Shown: one piece after another, positions 1 to 6,598 of the stretch
Layout of the letters: each line of letters begins with the position of its first letter
Numbering within the stretch: position 1 is the stretch's first letter
Source: JAENVT01 sp031373785
GTDB lineage: Bacteria; Actinomycetota; Acidimicrobiia; Acidimicrobiales; Ilumatobacteraceae
Length of the DNA: 12,823 nucleotides
Direction of reading: 5' to 3'
Assembly: GCA_031373785.1 (NCBI GenBank)
Contig: JANMNE010000197.1
Span: 1-12,823, forward strand
The notes under the pieces: model-generated
The model's database searches: none
Seen by the model: only the letters and a program-made list of their open reading frames with translations
What the model was told of the DNA's origin: nothing
Translations under genes and position numbers: made by a program

Positions 1-138
1 GCCCCACCAGTCGGGCTTGCCATGGATCGTGCCGCCGGCTTTGGTGATGGAGTCGGTGATCGACTTCACCCGTGCCTGAGCAGCGGTGTCTTCTACGTCA
101 CCATCGATGATGACCATGAGTTCGTAAGCACGCGTCAT
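1..138 (-). CDS. rpsF: 30S ribosomal protein S6, N-terminal part (cut by window edge)
   Basis: Reading the minus strand from the ATG at 138 gives 46 open residues starting MTRAYELMVIID and continuing to a KPDWWG end at the window edge. The S6 family hallmark is an N-terminal (M)RxYE(L/I)M-V-I-(I/L) strand. A helix and a second strand then lead to a D-W-G motif before the conserved RRLAY, and this fits closely. S6 binds S18 and 16S rRNA in the small-subunit platform. In most actinobacteria rpsF heads an rpsF-ssb-rpsR-rplI operon, which would continue to the left of this window. The start is supported by a strong Shine-Dalgarno sequence ten bases upstream. Only about half of the usual 95-100 residues is visible. 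Confidence 0.93.
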   Translation of the reverse strand, partial: MTRAYELMVIIDGDVEDTAAQARVKSITDSITKAGGTIHGKPDWWG

Positions 139-148
139 GCGTGTGCAA

Positions 149-156
149 CCTCCCTT
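149..156 (-). promoter_or_regulatory. Strong Shine-Dalgarno of rpsF
   Basis: On the minus strand AAGGGAGG lies ten bases before the rpsF ATG. It is the best ribosome binding site in the window and fixes the start of the truncated gene. It contrasts with most other unit-leading genes here, which lack one. Confidence 0.85.
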
Positions 157-160
157 CGGA

Positions 161-177
161 CCCGGGCCTTACCCGGG
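161..177 (-). promoter_or_regulatory. Hairpin in the rpsF leader
   Basis: CCCGGG, a five-base spacer and a second CCCGGG form a perfect 6-bp stem in the rpsF leader, four bases upstream of the Shine-Dalgarno sequence. It abuts a GGGGCCCC palindrome (175-182), so alternative pairings are possible. Many bacterial rpsF leaders carry a structure bound by the S6:S18 complex for autoregulation. Whether this hairpin is that element is inference: I did not fold it or match it to the known consensus. Confidence 0.35.
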
Positions 178-198
178 GCCCCGGAATGGGGCAGGGCC

Positions 199-226
199 AA
201 TATGACTGGGCGAGTGTAGCGGTGAA
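199..226 (-). promoter_or_regulatory. Possible rpsF promoter
   Basis: On the minus strand TTCACC (226-221) and CATATT (204-199) are separated by 16 bases, each matching four of six consensus positions. A start near 192 would give a leader of about 54 bases containing the 161-177 hairpin and the Shine-Dalgarno sequence. A TACACT hexamer at 218-213 is an alternative -10. This is weak evidence from spacing and similarity only. Confidence 0.25.
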
Positions 227-307
227 AGACGATGTCCACGCCCGGAGCATGACACGGGGGTGTGACACAGAGGCCGAGCTGGGGGCCGAACAACCATTCG
301 GCGACCT

Positions 308-342
308 CGCCCACCAGCTCGGGACGGGTGAACTGGTGGGCG
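308..342. repeat. 10-bp perfect inverted repeat with 15-base loop
   Basis: CGCCCACCAG at 308-317 is exactly complementary to CTGGTGGGCG at 333-342. The right arm overlaps a 10-base palindrome, GTGGCGCCAC (342-351). A second copy of the right-arm core, AGCTGGTGG at 374-382, is exactly complementary to 311-319, so the left arm could pair with either. No T-tract follows on either strand, which argues against a simple intrinsic terminator. The function is unknown; an operator or a structured RNA are both possible. Confidence 0.55.
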
Positions 343-472
343 TGGCGCCACACTGGCCGACACCGGGAGGGTCAGCTGGTGGTTGTGTTCACGTCGGCTC
401 GTCCACGGATGGGCCGTCGTGAGGTTTTGCTCCGCCGGACCGTTCGCGGCCCGGTATGTCACACTTTAGGAC

Positions 473-478
473 TACCTT
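473..478 (+). promoter_or_regulatory. Putative -10 box (TACCTT) of a leaderless DinB-like mRNA
   Basis: TACCTT fits the actinobacterial TANNNT -10 pattern and ends six bases before the GTG start at 485. That places the expected transcription start at the start codon. No Shine-Dalgarno sequence and no good -35 box are visible. Confidence 0.4.
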
Positions 479-484
479 CACCTC

Positions 485-1057
485 GTGAACGTGCATACCT
501 GGATTGCCAACGACCTGCGGAGTGTTCGCAGCAAGCTTAGCGACTCCGTACTGAGCGTGGTTCCAACACAACGCTGGGTCGAACACGCCGACGACGGAGG
601 GTCATCGCTCGCCCACCTGGTGCTGCATATTGCCCGGCATCACGACCTCGCGCTCTCCACGGCAATCCGCGATCACCCGCCCATCTACTTCCACCATCGC
701 ACCGCGCTGGGTCTCGATCGCGCCCCGGCGTCGGCCGGCCTACCCGAACGCGAAGACGCGGCGATGACCGCGGTCGTCCCGTTCGATCCCCTACTGAGCT
801 ACTTCGACGCGGTGTTCACCGCCACCGAGACGTGGCTCGACGACGTCGGTTCGATGACGCTCGACACTGTGCCCGACAGCGCTCGACGGCTGACGGACCT
901 CGCGGACCTCAGCGTCGACGACGTCGGGTGGTTGCACAACATGTGGAGCGACAAGCCGGTGTGGTGGCTCCTGCAGTGGCCGGTCGTCGGGCACGGTCAC
1001 GCACACGTCGGCGAGGCGATCTCGATCCGCAACCGGATGGGGCTCAGCCCGTTCTAG
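485..1057 (+). CDS. DinB-fold metal-dependent protein (DinB / mycothiol-dependent superfamily)
   Basis: This 190-residue protein has the layout of the DinB/YfiT four-helix-bundle superfamily. Helix 2 carries SLAHLVLHIARHHD (residues 41-54), with candidate metal-binding histidines H44, H48 and H52/H53. Late in the protein, VGHGHAHVGEAI supplies H170, H172 and H174 for the usual histidine triad. In actinobacteria many members are mycothiol-dependent isomerases or transferases, some involved in thiol or xenobiotic metabolism; the substrate here cannot be told. The GTG start lacks a Shine-Dalgarno sequence but sits six bases after a TACCTT box, consistent with a leaderless message. The last 14 bases overlap the 3' end of the convergent DUF5318 gene. 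Family assignment is good; specific function is unknown. Confidence 0.8.
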   Translation: MNVHTWIANDLRSVRSKLSDSVLSVVPTQRWVEHADDGGSSLAHLVLHIARHHDLALSTAIRDHPPIYFHHRTALGLDRAPASAGLPEREDAAMTAVVPFDPLLSYFDAVFTATETWLDDVGSMTLDTVPDSARRLTDLADLSVDDVGWLHNMWSDKPVWWLLQWPVVGHGHAHVGEAISIRNRMGLSPF

Positions 1058-1442
1058 CGATTCCCCCGCCGATCGGCAGCACCCGCAACAGGTGGTGCCA
1101 TCGGCACCCCGTGCACGCCTCGACCACATACGCGGTCAGTGGATCTGTCCGCGTGTTGAGCTTGGCCAACTCCGCTGCGGTCGACACGCAACGCCCGTGC
1201 GAGGGCAGCCGCGATCCGAAGACGTACGTCACGAGGAACAGTTGCTCGACCCGACAGATCGGACACGCCATGGAGGCCGGGGTTCCCACGTTGCGTGCGG
1301 CCCGGATCAGCTCCGGATGGGCATCGCAGACCTGGTCCTGACGAAGCCGGCCACGGTGGAACTCGTTGATCAGGTGGCGCCGCGCCAAGCGATGGTCGAC
1401 GACCGCTCGCGCCCCGCGCAGTGAGTCGATCCCAAAAGCCAT
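1044..1442 (-). CDS. DUF5318 family zinc-ribbon-like protein
   Basis: The 132-residue product starting MAFGIDSLRG matches the actinobacterial DUF5318 family. It has an N-terminal helix with VVDHRLARRHLI, then VCDAHPELIRAAR, a CPIC pair (C60/C63), a VTYVFG strand, and near the C-terminus YVVEACTGCRWHHL with C110/C113. The two CxxC pairs look like a zinc ribbon. The function is not known. In Mycobacterium tuberculosis the homologue Rv0049 lies a few genes from rpsF (Rv0053), and rpsF is also close here. A GTG at 1496 would add 18 residues. I chose the ATG at 1442 because family members start near this point and a TAGCCT box lies seven bases upstream. The 3' end overlaps the convergent DinB-like gene by 14 bases. 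Confidence 0.85.
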   Translation of the reverse strand: MAFGIDSLRGARAVVDHRLARRHLINEFHRGRLRQDQVCDAHPELIRAARNVGTPASMACPICRVEQLFLVTYVFGSRLPSHGRCVSTAAELAKLNTRTDPLTAYVVEACTGCRWHHLLRVLPIGGGIARTG

Positions 1443-1449
1443 TCGCGCC

Positions 1450-1455
1450 AGGCTA
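1450..1455 (-). promoter_or_regulatory. Putative -10 box (TAGCCT) of the DUF5318 gene
   Basis: On the minus strand TAGCCT is followed by seven bases and then the ATG at 1442. The spacing fits a leaderless transcript and no Shine-Dalgarno sequence precedes the ATG. If this is right, the longer GTG-1496 reading frame is not the translated form. Confidence 0.4.
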
Positions 1456-1493
1456 GCGAGTTGCGCATCCGCCAACGTCGCAACGTGACAGGG

Positions 1494-1499
1494 CACACT
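1494..1499 (+). promoter_or_regulatory. Possible -10 box (CACACT) of the methyltransferase gene
   Basis: CACACT ends eight bases before the ATG at 1508, a position like the other putative leaderless -10 boxes here, but it lacks the first T. The only purine-rich stretch, GGTGGG, is too close to the ATG (two bases) to serve as a normal ribosome binding site. Weak evidence. Confidence 0.2.
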
Positions 1500-1507
1500 G
1501 GTGGGTT

Positions 1508-2092
1508 ATGAGCATCTGGTACGGCGACAACGTCGCCGACGACAGCGAGCTGCGCTTGTGTGGCGACATCGTCGGCAAACGGGTTCTCGAACTGGGCATC
1601 GCGTCCACCTCGAACGCCATCACGATGGCCGCCGCAGGTGCCAGGGCCATCGCGATCGACCCGTCGTCGGACAGGATCGCCCGGCTGCGCGCCTCCGCGG
1701 AGGCCGCTGAGGTGAAGATCGAGTGCCATCACGGCGAATTGGCCGATCTCGGCTTGGCGACCAGCGGTTCGATCGACCTGGTCGTGGCCGCCCACACCCT
1801 GGCCAACATCGATGACCTGCCGCGCCTGCTGCGTCAGGTGCACCGCGTGTTGAAGTTGGGTGCGCCGTTCGTGGTCGCCATGCACCACCCGGTTGCGGCG
1901 ATGTTCGACGGCGCCGACCCGACCGCCCGACGCCCCTACGGCGCCGGCAGCATCACCTTCAGCGAGTTGTACATGGCGTACGAGCGCACCAGCTTCCACT
2001 TCGACGCGATGTACGAGCTGAGCACCCGTCACGTTCGCGACGCCGTCTCGCCGACGGTGCTCGTGCTGCGGGCCCGTAAACAGGGCAACTGA
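1508..2092 (+). CDS. Class I SAM-dependent methyltransferase
   Basis: The 194-residue protein has the Methyltransf_11-type Rossmann order. Motif I is KRVLELGIASTSNAI (residues 24-38); the beta-2 acidic position is AIAIDPSS with D51; IECHHGELADL follows at 71-81. Motif IV is SIDLVVAAHTLANIDDL (88-104), and LRQVHRVLKLGAPFVVAMHHP follows (108-128). The front part, SIWYGDNVADDSELRLCGDI, resembles actinobacterial small-molecule methyltransferases of this group. Motif I is unusual: the common ELGCG reads ELGIA, so only the first glycine is kept. The enzyme may still bind SAM, but the site is atypical. The substrate is unknown. The gene diverges from DUF5318 and its stop is three bases from the convergent GGDEF-EAL stop, leaving no room for a separate terminator. 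Confidence 0.85.
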   Translation: MSIWYGDNVADDSELRLCGDIVGKRVLELGIASTSNAITMAAAGARAIAIDPSSDRIARLRASAEAAEVKIECHHGELADLGLATSGSIDLVVAAHTLANIDDLPRLLRQVHRVLKLGAPFVVAMHHPVAAMFDGADPTARRPYGAGSITFSELYMAYERTSFHFDAMYELSTRHVRDAVSPTVLVLRARKQGN

Positions 2093-2095
2093 CGC

Positions 2096-5000
2096 TCAGA
2101 CGAGGGCGTACTCGGACTCGATCAGCTCTGCCGGTCGAGGCCGTCCGAACACGTACCCCTGGCCGTGGTCGCAGTTGATCTCGCGCAGCCGCGCCAGTTG
2201 CAGCGGGGTCTCCACGCCTTCGGCCACCACGACGAGCCCCAGCGAGTGGCCCAGCTTGACGACGGCTTCGACGATCGTGGTGTCTTCGGGGTCGATCCCG
2301 AGACCGCTGACGAAGGACCGATCGACCTTGATGGCCTCGACAGGAAAGCGCTTGAGGTACGTCAGCGACGAGTAGCCGGTGCCGAAGTCGTCGACGGCGA
2401 GGTGCAACCCGAGGCTGCGCAACTCGCGCAGCGCGACCGTCGCTGCTTTCACGTCGCTCATCAACGCCGACTCGGTGATCTCCAGCCACAACGAGTCGGC
2501 CGTCAACCCGCTCTCGGCTAGCGCCTCGGACACCATGCCGTGGAAGGCCGAGCTCATCAGCTGGCGGCCGCTGACGTTGACCGACACCGTGAGGTTGGCG
2601 AAACGGGGCAGGCGAACGCGCCACTGGCCCAACTGCGACAGCGAGGAGCGCAGCACCGCGGCGCCCACTTCGCCGATCAGCCCGGTCTCTTCGGCCATCG
2701 GCAAGAACTGATCAGGGCCGAGCAGGCCTCGATCGGGGTGCCGCCAACGGGCCAGCACCTCGAACCCGATCAGATGACCAGTGTCGAGCTGAACGATCGG
2801 CTGGTAGTACGGCACGATCTCGCGACGCTCGAGCCCTCGGCGAAGTTCGTTGGTGGTGCGCAGGGTCAACACGGTGGCGTCGTGGGTGCCCGGCGAGAAG
2901 ACCTCCACGCAGTCACGACCACGGGCCTTGGCGCGGTACATCGCGGCATCTGCGTCGCGCAGCAGATCGGTGGTCGTCACGCCGATCCGGTCGGCCACTG
3001 CAATGCCGATGCTGGCAGTCACGAACAACTCGGCGCCATCGACCACCAGCGGCTGGGCGATCTCGGCGCGAAGCCGCTCGGCGATCTCGACGGGTGACAC
3101 CGTGGCACCGATGTCGCGGAGCATGACGATGAACTCGTCGCCACCGAACCGGCTCAACATGTCGCGGTCGCGCACGACCGCGCGCAGGCGTTCGCTCATG
3201 CCGCGAAGCAACTCGTCGCCCACGCCATGGCCGAGGCTGTCGTTGATGACCTTGAAGTTGTCGAGGTCGATGAACATCACCGCGACCGCGCCCGGCTCGC
3301 TGGTCTCCAAGAAGCGGGCCAACTGATCGAGGAACCGGAACCGGTTGGGCAGACGGGTGAGCTCGTCGTGGGTCGCCGCCCATTCGAGTCGCTCGGCGCT
3401 GTGGCGTTGCTCGGTGATGTCTTCGATGTGGGTGATCGCCAGGCTGCGTCCTTCGCCATCGTCCATCACCGAGACCCAGGCTCGCGCCCACATCACGCTC
3501 TGGTCGTTGCGGATGTAGCGCTGCTCCATGTGGTACGAGTCGGCGGACATACCGGCCGTGTGGGTCTCGCCGCGCTGCCAATCGTCGGGATGGGTGATCG
3601 ATTGCATGGCTCGGCCGAGCATCTCGGCTCGCGTGTACCCGAGCATCGACGCCAGTGACTCGTTGACGTCGATCAACACGCCGGTGTCGGCACTCGACAG
3701 CGCCATCCCGGTGGGTGCGCCGTGGAACGCCAGCCGGAACCGCTCCTGGGCGATGTCGAGATCGTGCGCTTCGCGCAGGCGACTGGTGATGTCGCGCAGC
3801 GTCACCACGACGCGCTCGGGATCGCGCATGGGCACGTGCACGTCGGCCTCGAGCAGGATCTCATGACCGTCGGGGTGATCGAAGGGGAACACCGGGCTGT
3901 CGATCTGCTGGCCGCTGCGTAGCTTGTCCCAGACCTCGAGCAGCAACGGCCGGTCGGCGGGCCGGACCAGCGAGGTGAAGGTCTTGTTCAACACAGCGGA
4001 ATGCGACCGGCCGGTGATCTCGAGAACGGAGTGGTTGGCCTCGACGATACGCCCCTGCCCGTCGAGCACGATCACCGAATCGGGGAGGTCGTCGAGAAGG
4101 GCGCGCAGTTCGGCCTCGGTGTGTCGGAGGTTGGTGATGTTGTCGCTCAGCCGATCCGACAACGTGCTGGAGTGGTACCACGTCGCCAGTTGCTCGACGA
4201 TGATCAGCAACCCGGCGAGAGCGCCGATGACCAGGGTGACCGTCGTCGTCGTGCTGTGGTGGATCATGTAGCGCCAGGCCGCGAACCACACGGCGACCAT
4301 CACGGGCAGGTGCACGACGAGGAGGCGCGACAGCGTCGGGCGGGTGTACCGCACCACGCCACCGCTCGGGAGGCCGGCAGTCATGCCGATGACAGCGAAC
4401 CCCAACACCCAACACGGCCACGACACCGCGAACGACGACGTGTTCGACGTCGCGCCGACCGACGCCGAGTAGGCGGTGTCGGCAATCGTCAACAGCACGG
4501 CCCCGACAAACAGCCCGATCCGGGCCGGCGAACGCCCGATGAGGATCATCAGGCCGAGCATCGTCGCCAGGGCGATGTCGGTCAGCGGATAGATCAGCAT
4601 CGCCAGTTGGGCCAGGAGCGAGAACCGGGCCGGATCACCGACACCGACACGGATGATCAACTCCCAAGCGATGAAGCTGAGCGCGACCGACAGCACGAGG
4701 GCGTCGACCATGAACACCAGTCGCGTGGTTCGCTCGAACGGTCGGGTGTGCACGACGGCGGCGCCGATCGCACCGACCGGGAACGCTAAGTAGCCGATAT
4801 CGGAGAAGGACGGCCAAGTCGTCGAGCCGTTGAGTGTGATCTGGGCGATCCACAACAGTTGGCCGAACGCCCAGCCGAACGAGCCGAGGGAGAACAGCAG
4901 CCACTCGAGACGCCTGTCGCTGCGGTACCTGGCCAGCAGCACTACCCCGGCCCACGCTGGTACCAGCACCAGTGCGCTCCCCGAGACGGCGCCCCACGAC

Positions 5001-5158
5001 TCGACGTCGAACCCGTGCACCATGACCTCGATGGCTGTCGTCACGACGATCAGCGCCAGCCCGACTGCGCCATACCTGATGGCCGTGGCACGCGACGGAA
5101 CGAGCCAGGCGTCGATCCGCCGTCGCGGTTCGTCCAGGTTCTGTGCGACGGTGTTCAC
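2096..5158 (-). CDS. Membrane-bound PAS-PAS-GGDEF-EAL cyclic-di-GMP protein
   Basis: This 1020-residue protein both makes and breaks down cyclic di-GMP by domain content. Residues about 28-330 hold roughly ten hydrophobic segments, a likely membrane sensor region I do not recognise as a named domain. PAS domains follow at about 345-465 (LLDDLPDSVIVLDGQG) and 470-590 (HPDDWQ, ending with IEDITEQ). The GGDEF domain (about 595-755) has THDELTRLPNR and an intact RFGGDEF at 670-676. An RxxD product-inhibition site (R663-D666) lies exactly five residues upstream. The EAL domain (about 770-1015) reads EVL at 800-802, keeping the metal-binding Glu. It also has NVSGRQL, EITES, DDFGTGYSS (D923/D924), K944 in IKVDRSFV and E980 in AEGVET, so it is probably an active phosphodiesterase. 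Start is GTG at 5158; GGGAG lies 13 bases before it. It follows pcnA by 30 bases. Confidence 0.93.
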   Translation of the reverse strand: MNTVAQNLDEPRRRIDAWLVPSRATAIRYGAVGLALIVVTTAIEVMVHGFDVESWGAVSGSALVLVPAWAGVVLLARYRSDRRLEWLLFSLGSFGWAFGQLLWIAQITLNGSTTWPSFSDIGYLAFPVGAIGAAVVHTRPFERTTRLVFMVDALVLSVALSFIAWELIIRVGVGDPARFSLLAQLAMLIYPLTDIALATMLGLMILIGRSPARIGLFVGAVLLTIADTAYSASVGATSNTSSFAVSWPCWVLGFAVIGMTAGLPSGGVVRYTRPTLSRLLVVHLPVMVAVWFAAWRYMIHHSTTTTVTLVIGALAGLLIIVEQLATWYHSSTLSDRLSDNITNLRHTEAELRALLDDLPDSVIVLDGQGRIVEANHSVLEITGRSHSAVLNKTFTSLVRPADRPLLLEVWDKLRSGQQIDSPVFPFDHPDGHEILLEADVHVPMRDPERVVVTLRDITSRLREAHDLDIAQERFRLAFHGAPTGMALSSADTGVLIDVNESLASMLGYTRAEMLGRAMQSITHPDDWQRGETHTAGMSADSYHMEQRYIRNDQSVMWARAWVSVMDDGEGRSLAITHIEDITEQRHSAERLEWAATHDELTRLPNRFRFLDQLARFLETSEPGAVAVMFIDLDNFKVINDSLGHGVGDELLRGMSERLRAVVRDRDMLSRFGGDEFIVMLRDIGATVSPVEIAERLRAEIAQPLVVDGAELFVTASIGIAVADRIGVTTTDLLRDADAAMYRAKARGRDCVEVFSPGTHDATVLTLRTTNELRRGLERREIVPYYQPIVQLDTGHLIGFEVLARWRHPDRGLLGPDQFLPMAEETGLIGEVGAAVLRSSLSQLGQWRVRLPRFANLTVSVNVSGRQLMSSAFHGMVSEALAESGLTADSLWLEITESALMSDVKAATVALRELRSLGLHLAVDDFGTGYSSLTYLKRFPVEAIKVDRSFVSGLGIDPEDTTIVEAVVKLGHSLGLVVVAEGVETPLQLARLREINCDHGQGYVFGRPRPAELIESEYALV

Positions 5159-5182
5159 TGCGTGCTGGTCACTCCCGCATCG

Positions 5183-5191
5183 ATAATATCA
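5183..5191 (-). promoter_or_regulatory. Extended -10 promoter of the GGDEF-EAL gene, overlapping the pcnA stop
   Basis: On the minus strand TGATATTAT reads as an extended -10 (TGn followed by TATTAT). Its TGA is the pcnA stop codon itself. Expected initiation near 5176 gives a leader of about 18 bases ahead of the GTG at 5158. No good -35 is seen, which is common with an extended -10. This is the most AT-rich short stretch in a very GC-rich neighbourhood. The GGDEF-EAL gene may therefore be transcribed alone as well as by read-through from pcnA. Confidence 0.5.
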
Positions 5192-6598
5192 GCACCCCTC
5201 GTGGTCGGTCCGCCACTGATCGAGCCGGTGGCGGATCTCGACATCGCCGAGCATGCCCTCCTCCAGCCGAATTTCCAACAAGAACGCCAAAGCCTTGCCA
5301 ATCAGGCGTCCAGGCCCGATGCCGAGGTGCTCCATCACCTGTTTTCCGTCCAGCTCCGGCCGGATCGAGGCCAGCTCCTCACGCTCGTTGAGCTCGATGA
5401 TCCGAGCCTCGAGCTCGTCCATCCGCTTGGCGAGCACCGCCGCCTTGCGCTCGTTGCGCGTCGTGCAATCACACCGCGTCAGCACGTTCAGCTCGGCCAG
5501 CAGCGGCCCGGCGTCGCGCACGTACCGACGGACCGCAGAGTCCGTCCATCCCATCTGATACGTGTGGAAGCGCAGGTGCAACGCCACGAGCTCGGTGATC
5601 GCCTCGATGTCGTCATTGGAGTAACGCAGCGCCGTCAGCCGCTTGCGGGTCATCCGAGCGCCCACCGCGTCGTGGTGGTGGAACGTCACCCCTTTGCCCT
5701 GCTGGTACCCACGCGTCTGCGGCTTGCCGACGTCGTGGAACAACGCGGCAAGCCGCGTGCGTCGGAAGTCGAAGTCCGGGCGCGCGTCGCGACGCACGTT
5801 CTCCACGACGGCCAGGGTGTGTGTCAGCACATCCTTGTGACGATGGATGGGGTCCTGCTCGAGTCGCATCGATGGCAGCTCCGGCAAGAACTCGTCGGCG
5901 AGGCCGGTCTCGATCGCAAACCACAACCCGGCGCTCGGATGCTCGACGGTGATCAACTTGTCGAGCTCGTCGCGGATCCGTTCGGCCGACACGATCTCCA
6001 GGCGGCCGTGCATCGTCGTGACCGCGGCGACCAAGTCTGGGTCGGGCTGCAACTGGTAGCGGGCGATGAACCGCGCGGCGCGCAACATGCGTAGCGGATC
6101 GTCGCTGAACGACACCTCCGGCGACAGCGGGGTCCGCAGGGTGCGCGTGGCCAGGTCGGGCGCTCCCCCGAAGGGATCGACCAGGTTGGGCGTGGCCGAG
6201 GTGAGCTCGAGCGCCATCGAGTTGATCGTGAAGTCTCGACGGGACAGATCGGTCTCGATGTCGTCGGCAAAGTCGACGTGCGGCTTGCGCGAGTCGTCGG
6301 TGTACGCCTCGGCGCGGTGGGTCGTGATCTCGTAGGTGCGACCGTCCTTCTTGGCCCCGATCGTGCCGAACCGTTCTCCCTGGGTCCAGACGGCGTCGGC
6401 CCATCCGGCCAGGCAGGCCTTGATCGCGTCCGGGCGAGCGGTGGTCGTGGCATCGAAGTCGTAGTCGTCGCGATCCTCGGCGATCAGCAGGTCGCGCACG
6501 GTGCCGCCGACCAGGTACAGGCGATGCCCGGCGGCCGCGAACCGTTGTGAGAGTGGGGACAGCTCGTCGAGGACCGGCCGAAAACGATCCGGGATCAC
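5189..6598 (-). CDS. pcnA: CCA tRNA nucleotidyltransferase (class II, with HD domain)
   Basis: The enzyme adds or repairs the 3' CCA end of tRNAs. This 469-residue protein has the class II nucleotidyltransferase head, LVGGTVRDLLI (residues 29-39), with catalytic carboxylates D47 and D49 in DFDATTTARP, followed by RRDFTINSMA and DPLRMLRAARF. It continues with HRHKDVLTHTLAVVENV and a LAALFHDVGKP HD-domain signature (about 282-292), typical of actinobacterial PcnA/CCA enzymes. Length is normal for the group. The GTG start at 6598 overlaps the stop of the upstream amidohydrolase gene in a GTGA, so translation is probably coupled. Actinobacterial genomes often label this gene pcnA, although true poly(A) polymerase activity is not implied. 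The neighbouring DUF6049 gene is its conserved partner locus in mycobacteria, where pcnA is also divergent. Confidence 0.93.
   Translation of the reverse strand: MIPDRFRPVLDELSPLSQRFAAAGHRLYLVGGTVRDLLIAEDRDDYDFDATTTARPDAIKACLAGWADAVWTQGERFGTIGAKKDGRTYEITTHRAEAYTDDSRKPHVDFADDIETDLSRRDFTINSMALELTSATPNLVDPFGGAPDLATRTLRTPLSPEVSFSDDPLRMLRAARFIARYQLQPDPDLVAAVTTMHGRLEIVSAERIRDELDKLITVEHPSAGLWFAIETGLADEFLPELPSMRLEQDPIHRHKDVLTHTLAVVENVRRDARPDFDFRRTRLAALFHDVGKPQTRGYQQGKGVTFHHHDAVGARMTRKRLTALRYSNDDIEAITELVALHLRFHTYQMGWTDSAVRRYVRDAGPLLAELNVLTRCDCTTRNERKAAVLAKRMDELEARIIELNEREELASIRPELDGKQVMEHLGIGPGRLIGKALAFLLEIRLEEGMLGDVEIRHRLDQWRTDHEGC

Larger units (their letters stand above)
139..484. other. 346-base divergent intergenic region with inverted repeats
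   Basis: This gap separates rpsF (minus) from the DinB-like gene (plus). Short ORFs cross it on both strands, but none has recognisable protein features or a ribosome binding site. It holds the rpsF leader and possible promoter on the left, a cluster of inverted repeats at 308-382, and the putative leaderless promoter of the DinB-like gene at the right end. I see no tRNA-like cloverleaf and no clear Rho-independent terminator with a T-tract. Confidence 0.7.

Noticed and set aside
141..462. Several 70-97-codon frames in the rpsF-DinB gap
   Set aside because: They overlap one another on both strands, have no ribosome binding site and no recognisable protein features.
1443..1496. Longer DUF5318 start at GTG 1496
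   Set aside because: The 18 extra residues do not fit the family N-terminus, and the region carries the TAGCCT box proposed as the promoter of the ATG start.
2072..2086. Small inverted repeat GCCC-n7-GGGC at the methyltransferase 3' end
   Set aside because: A four-base stem without a T-tract is too weak to call a terminator.
4859..6094. 411-codon open frame on the plus strand, opposite pcnA and the GGDEF-EAL gene
   Set aside because: It is Arg/Pro/His-rich with no family motifs and lies antisense to two strongly supported genes. It is a shadow frame typical of high-GC DNA.
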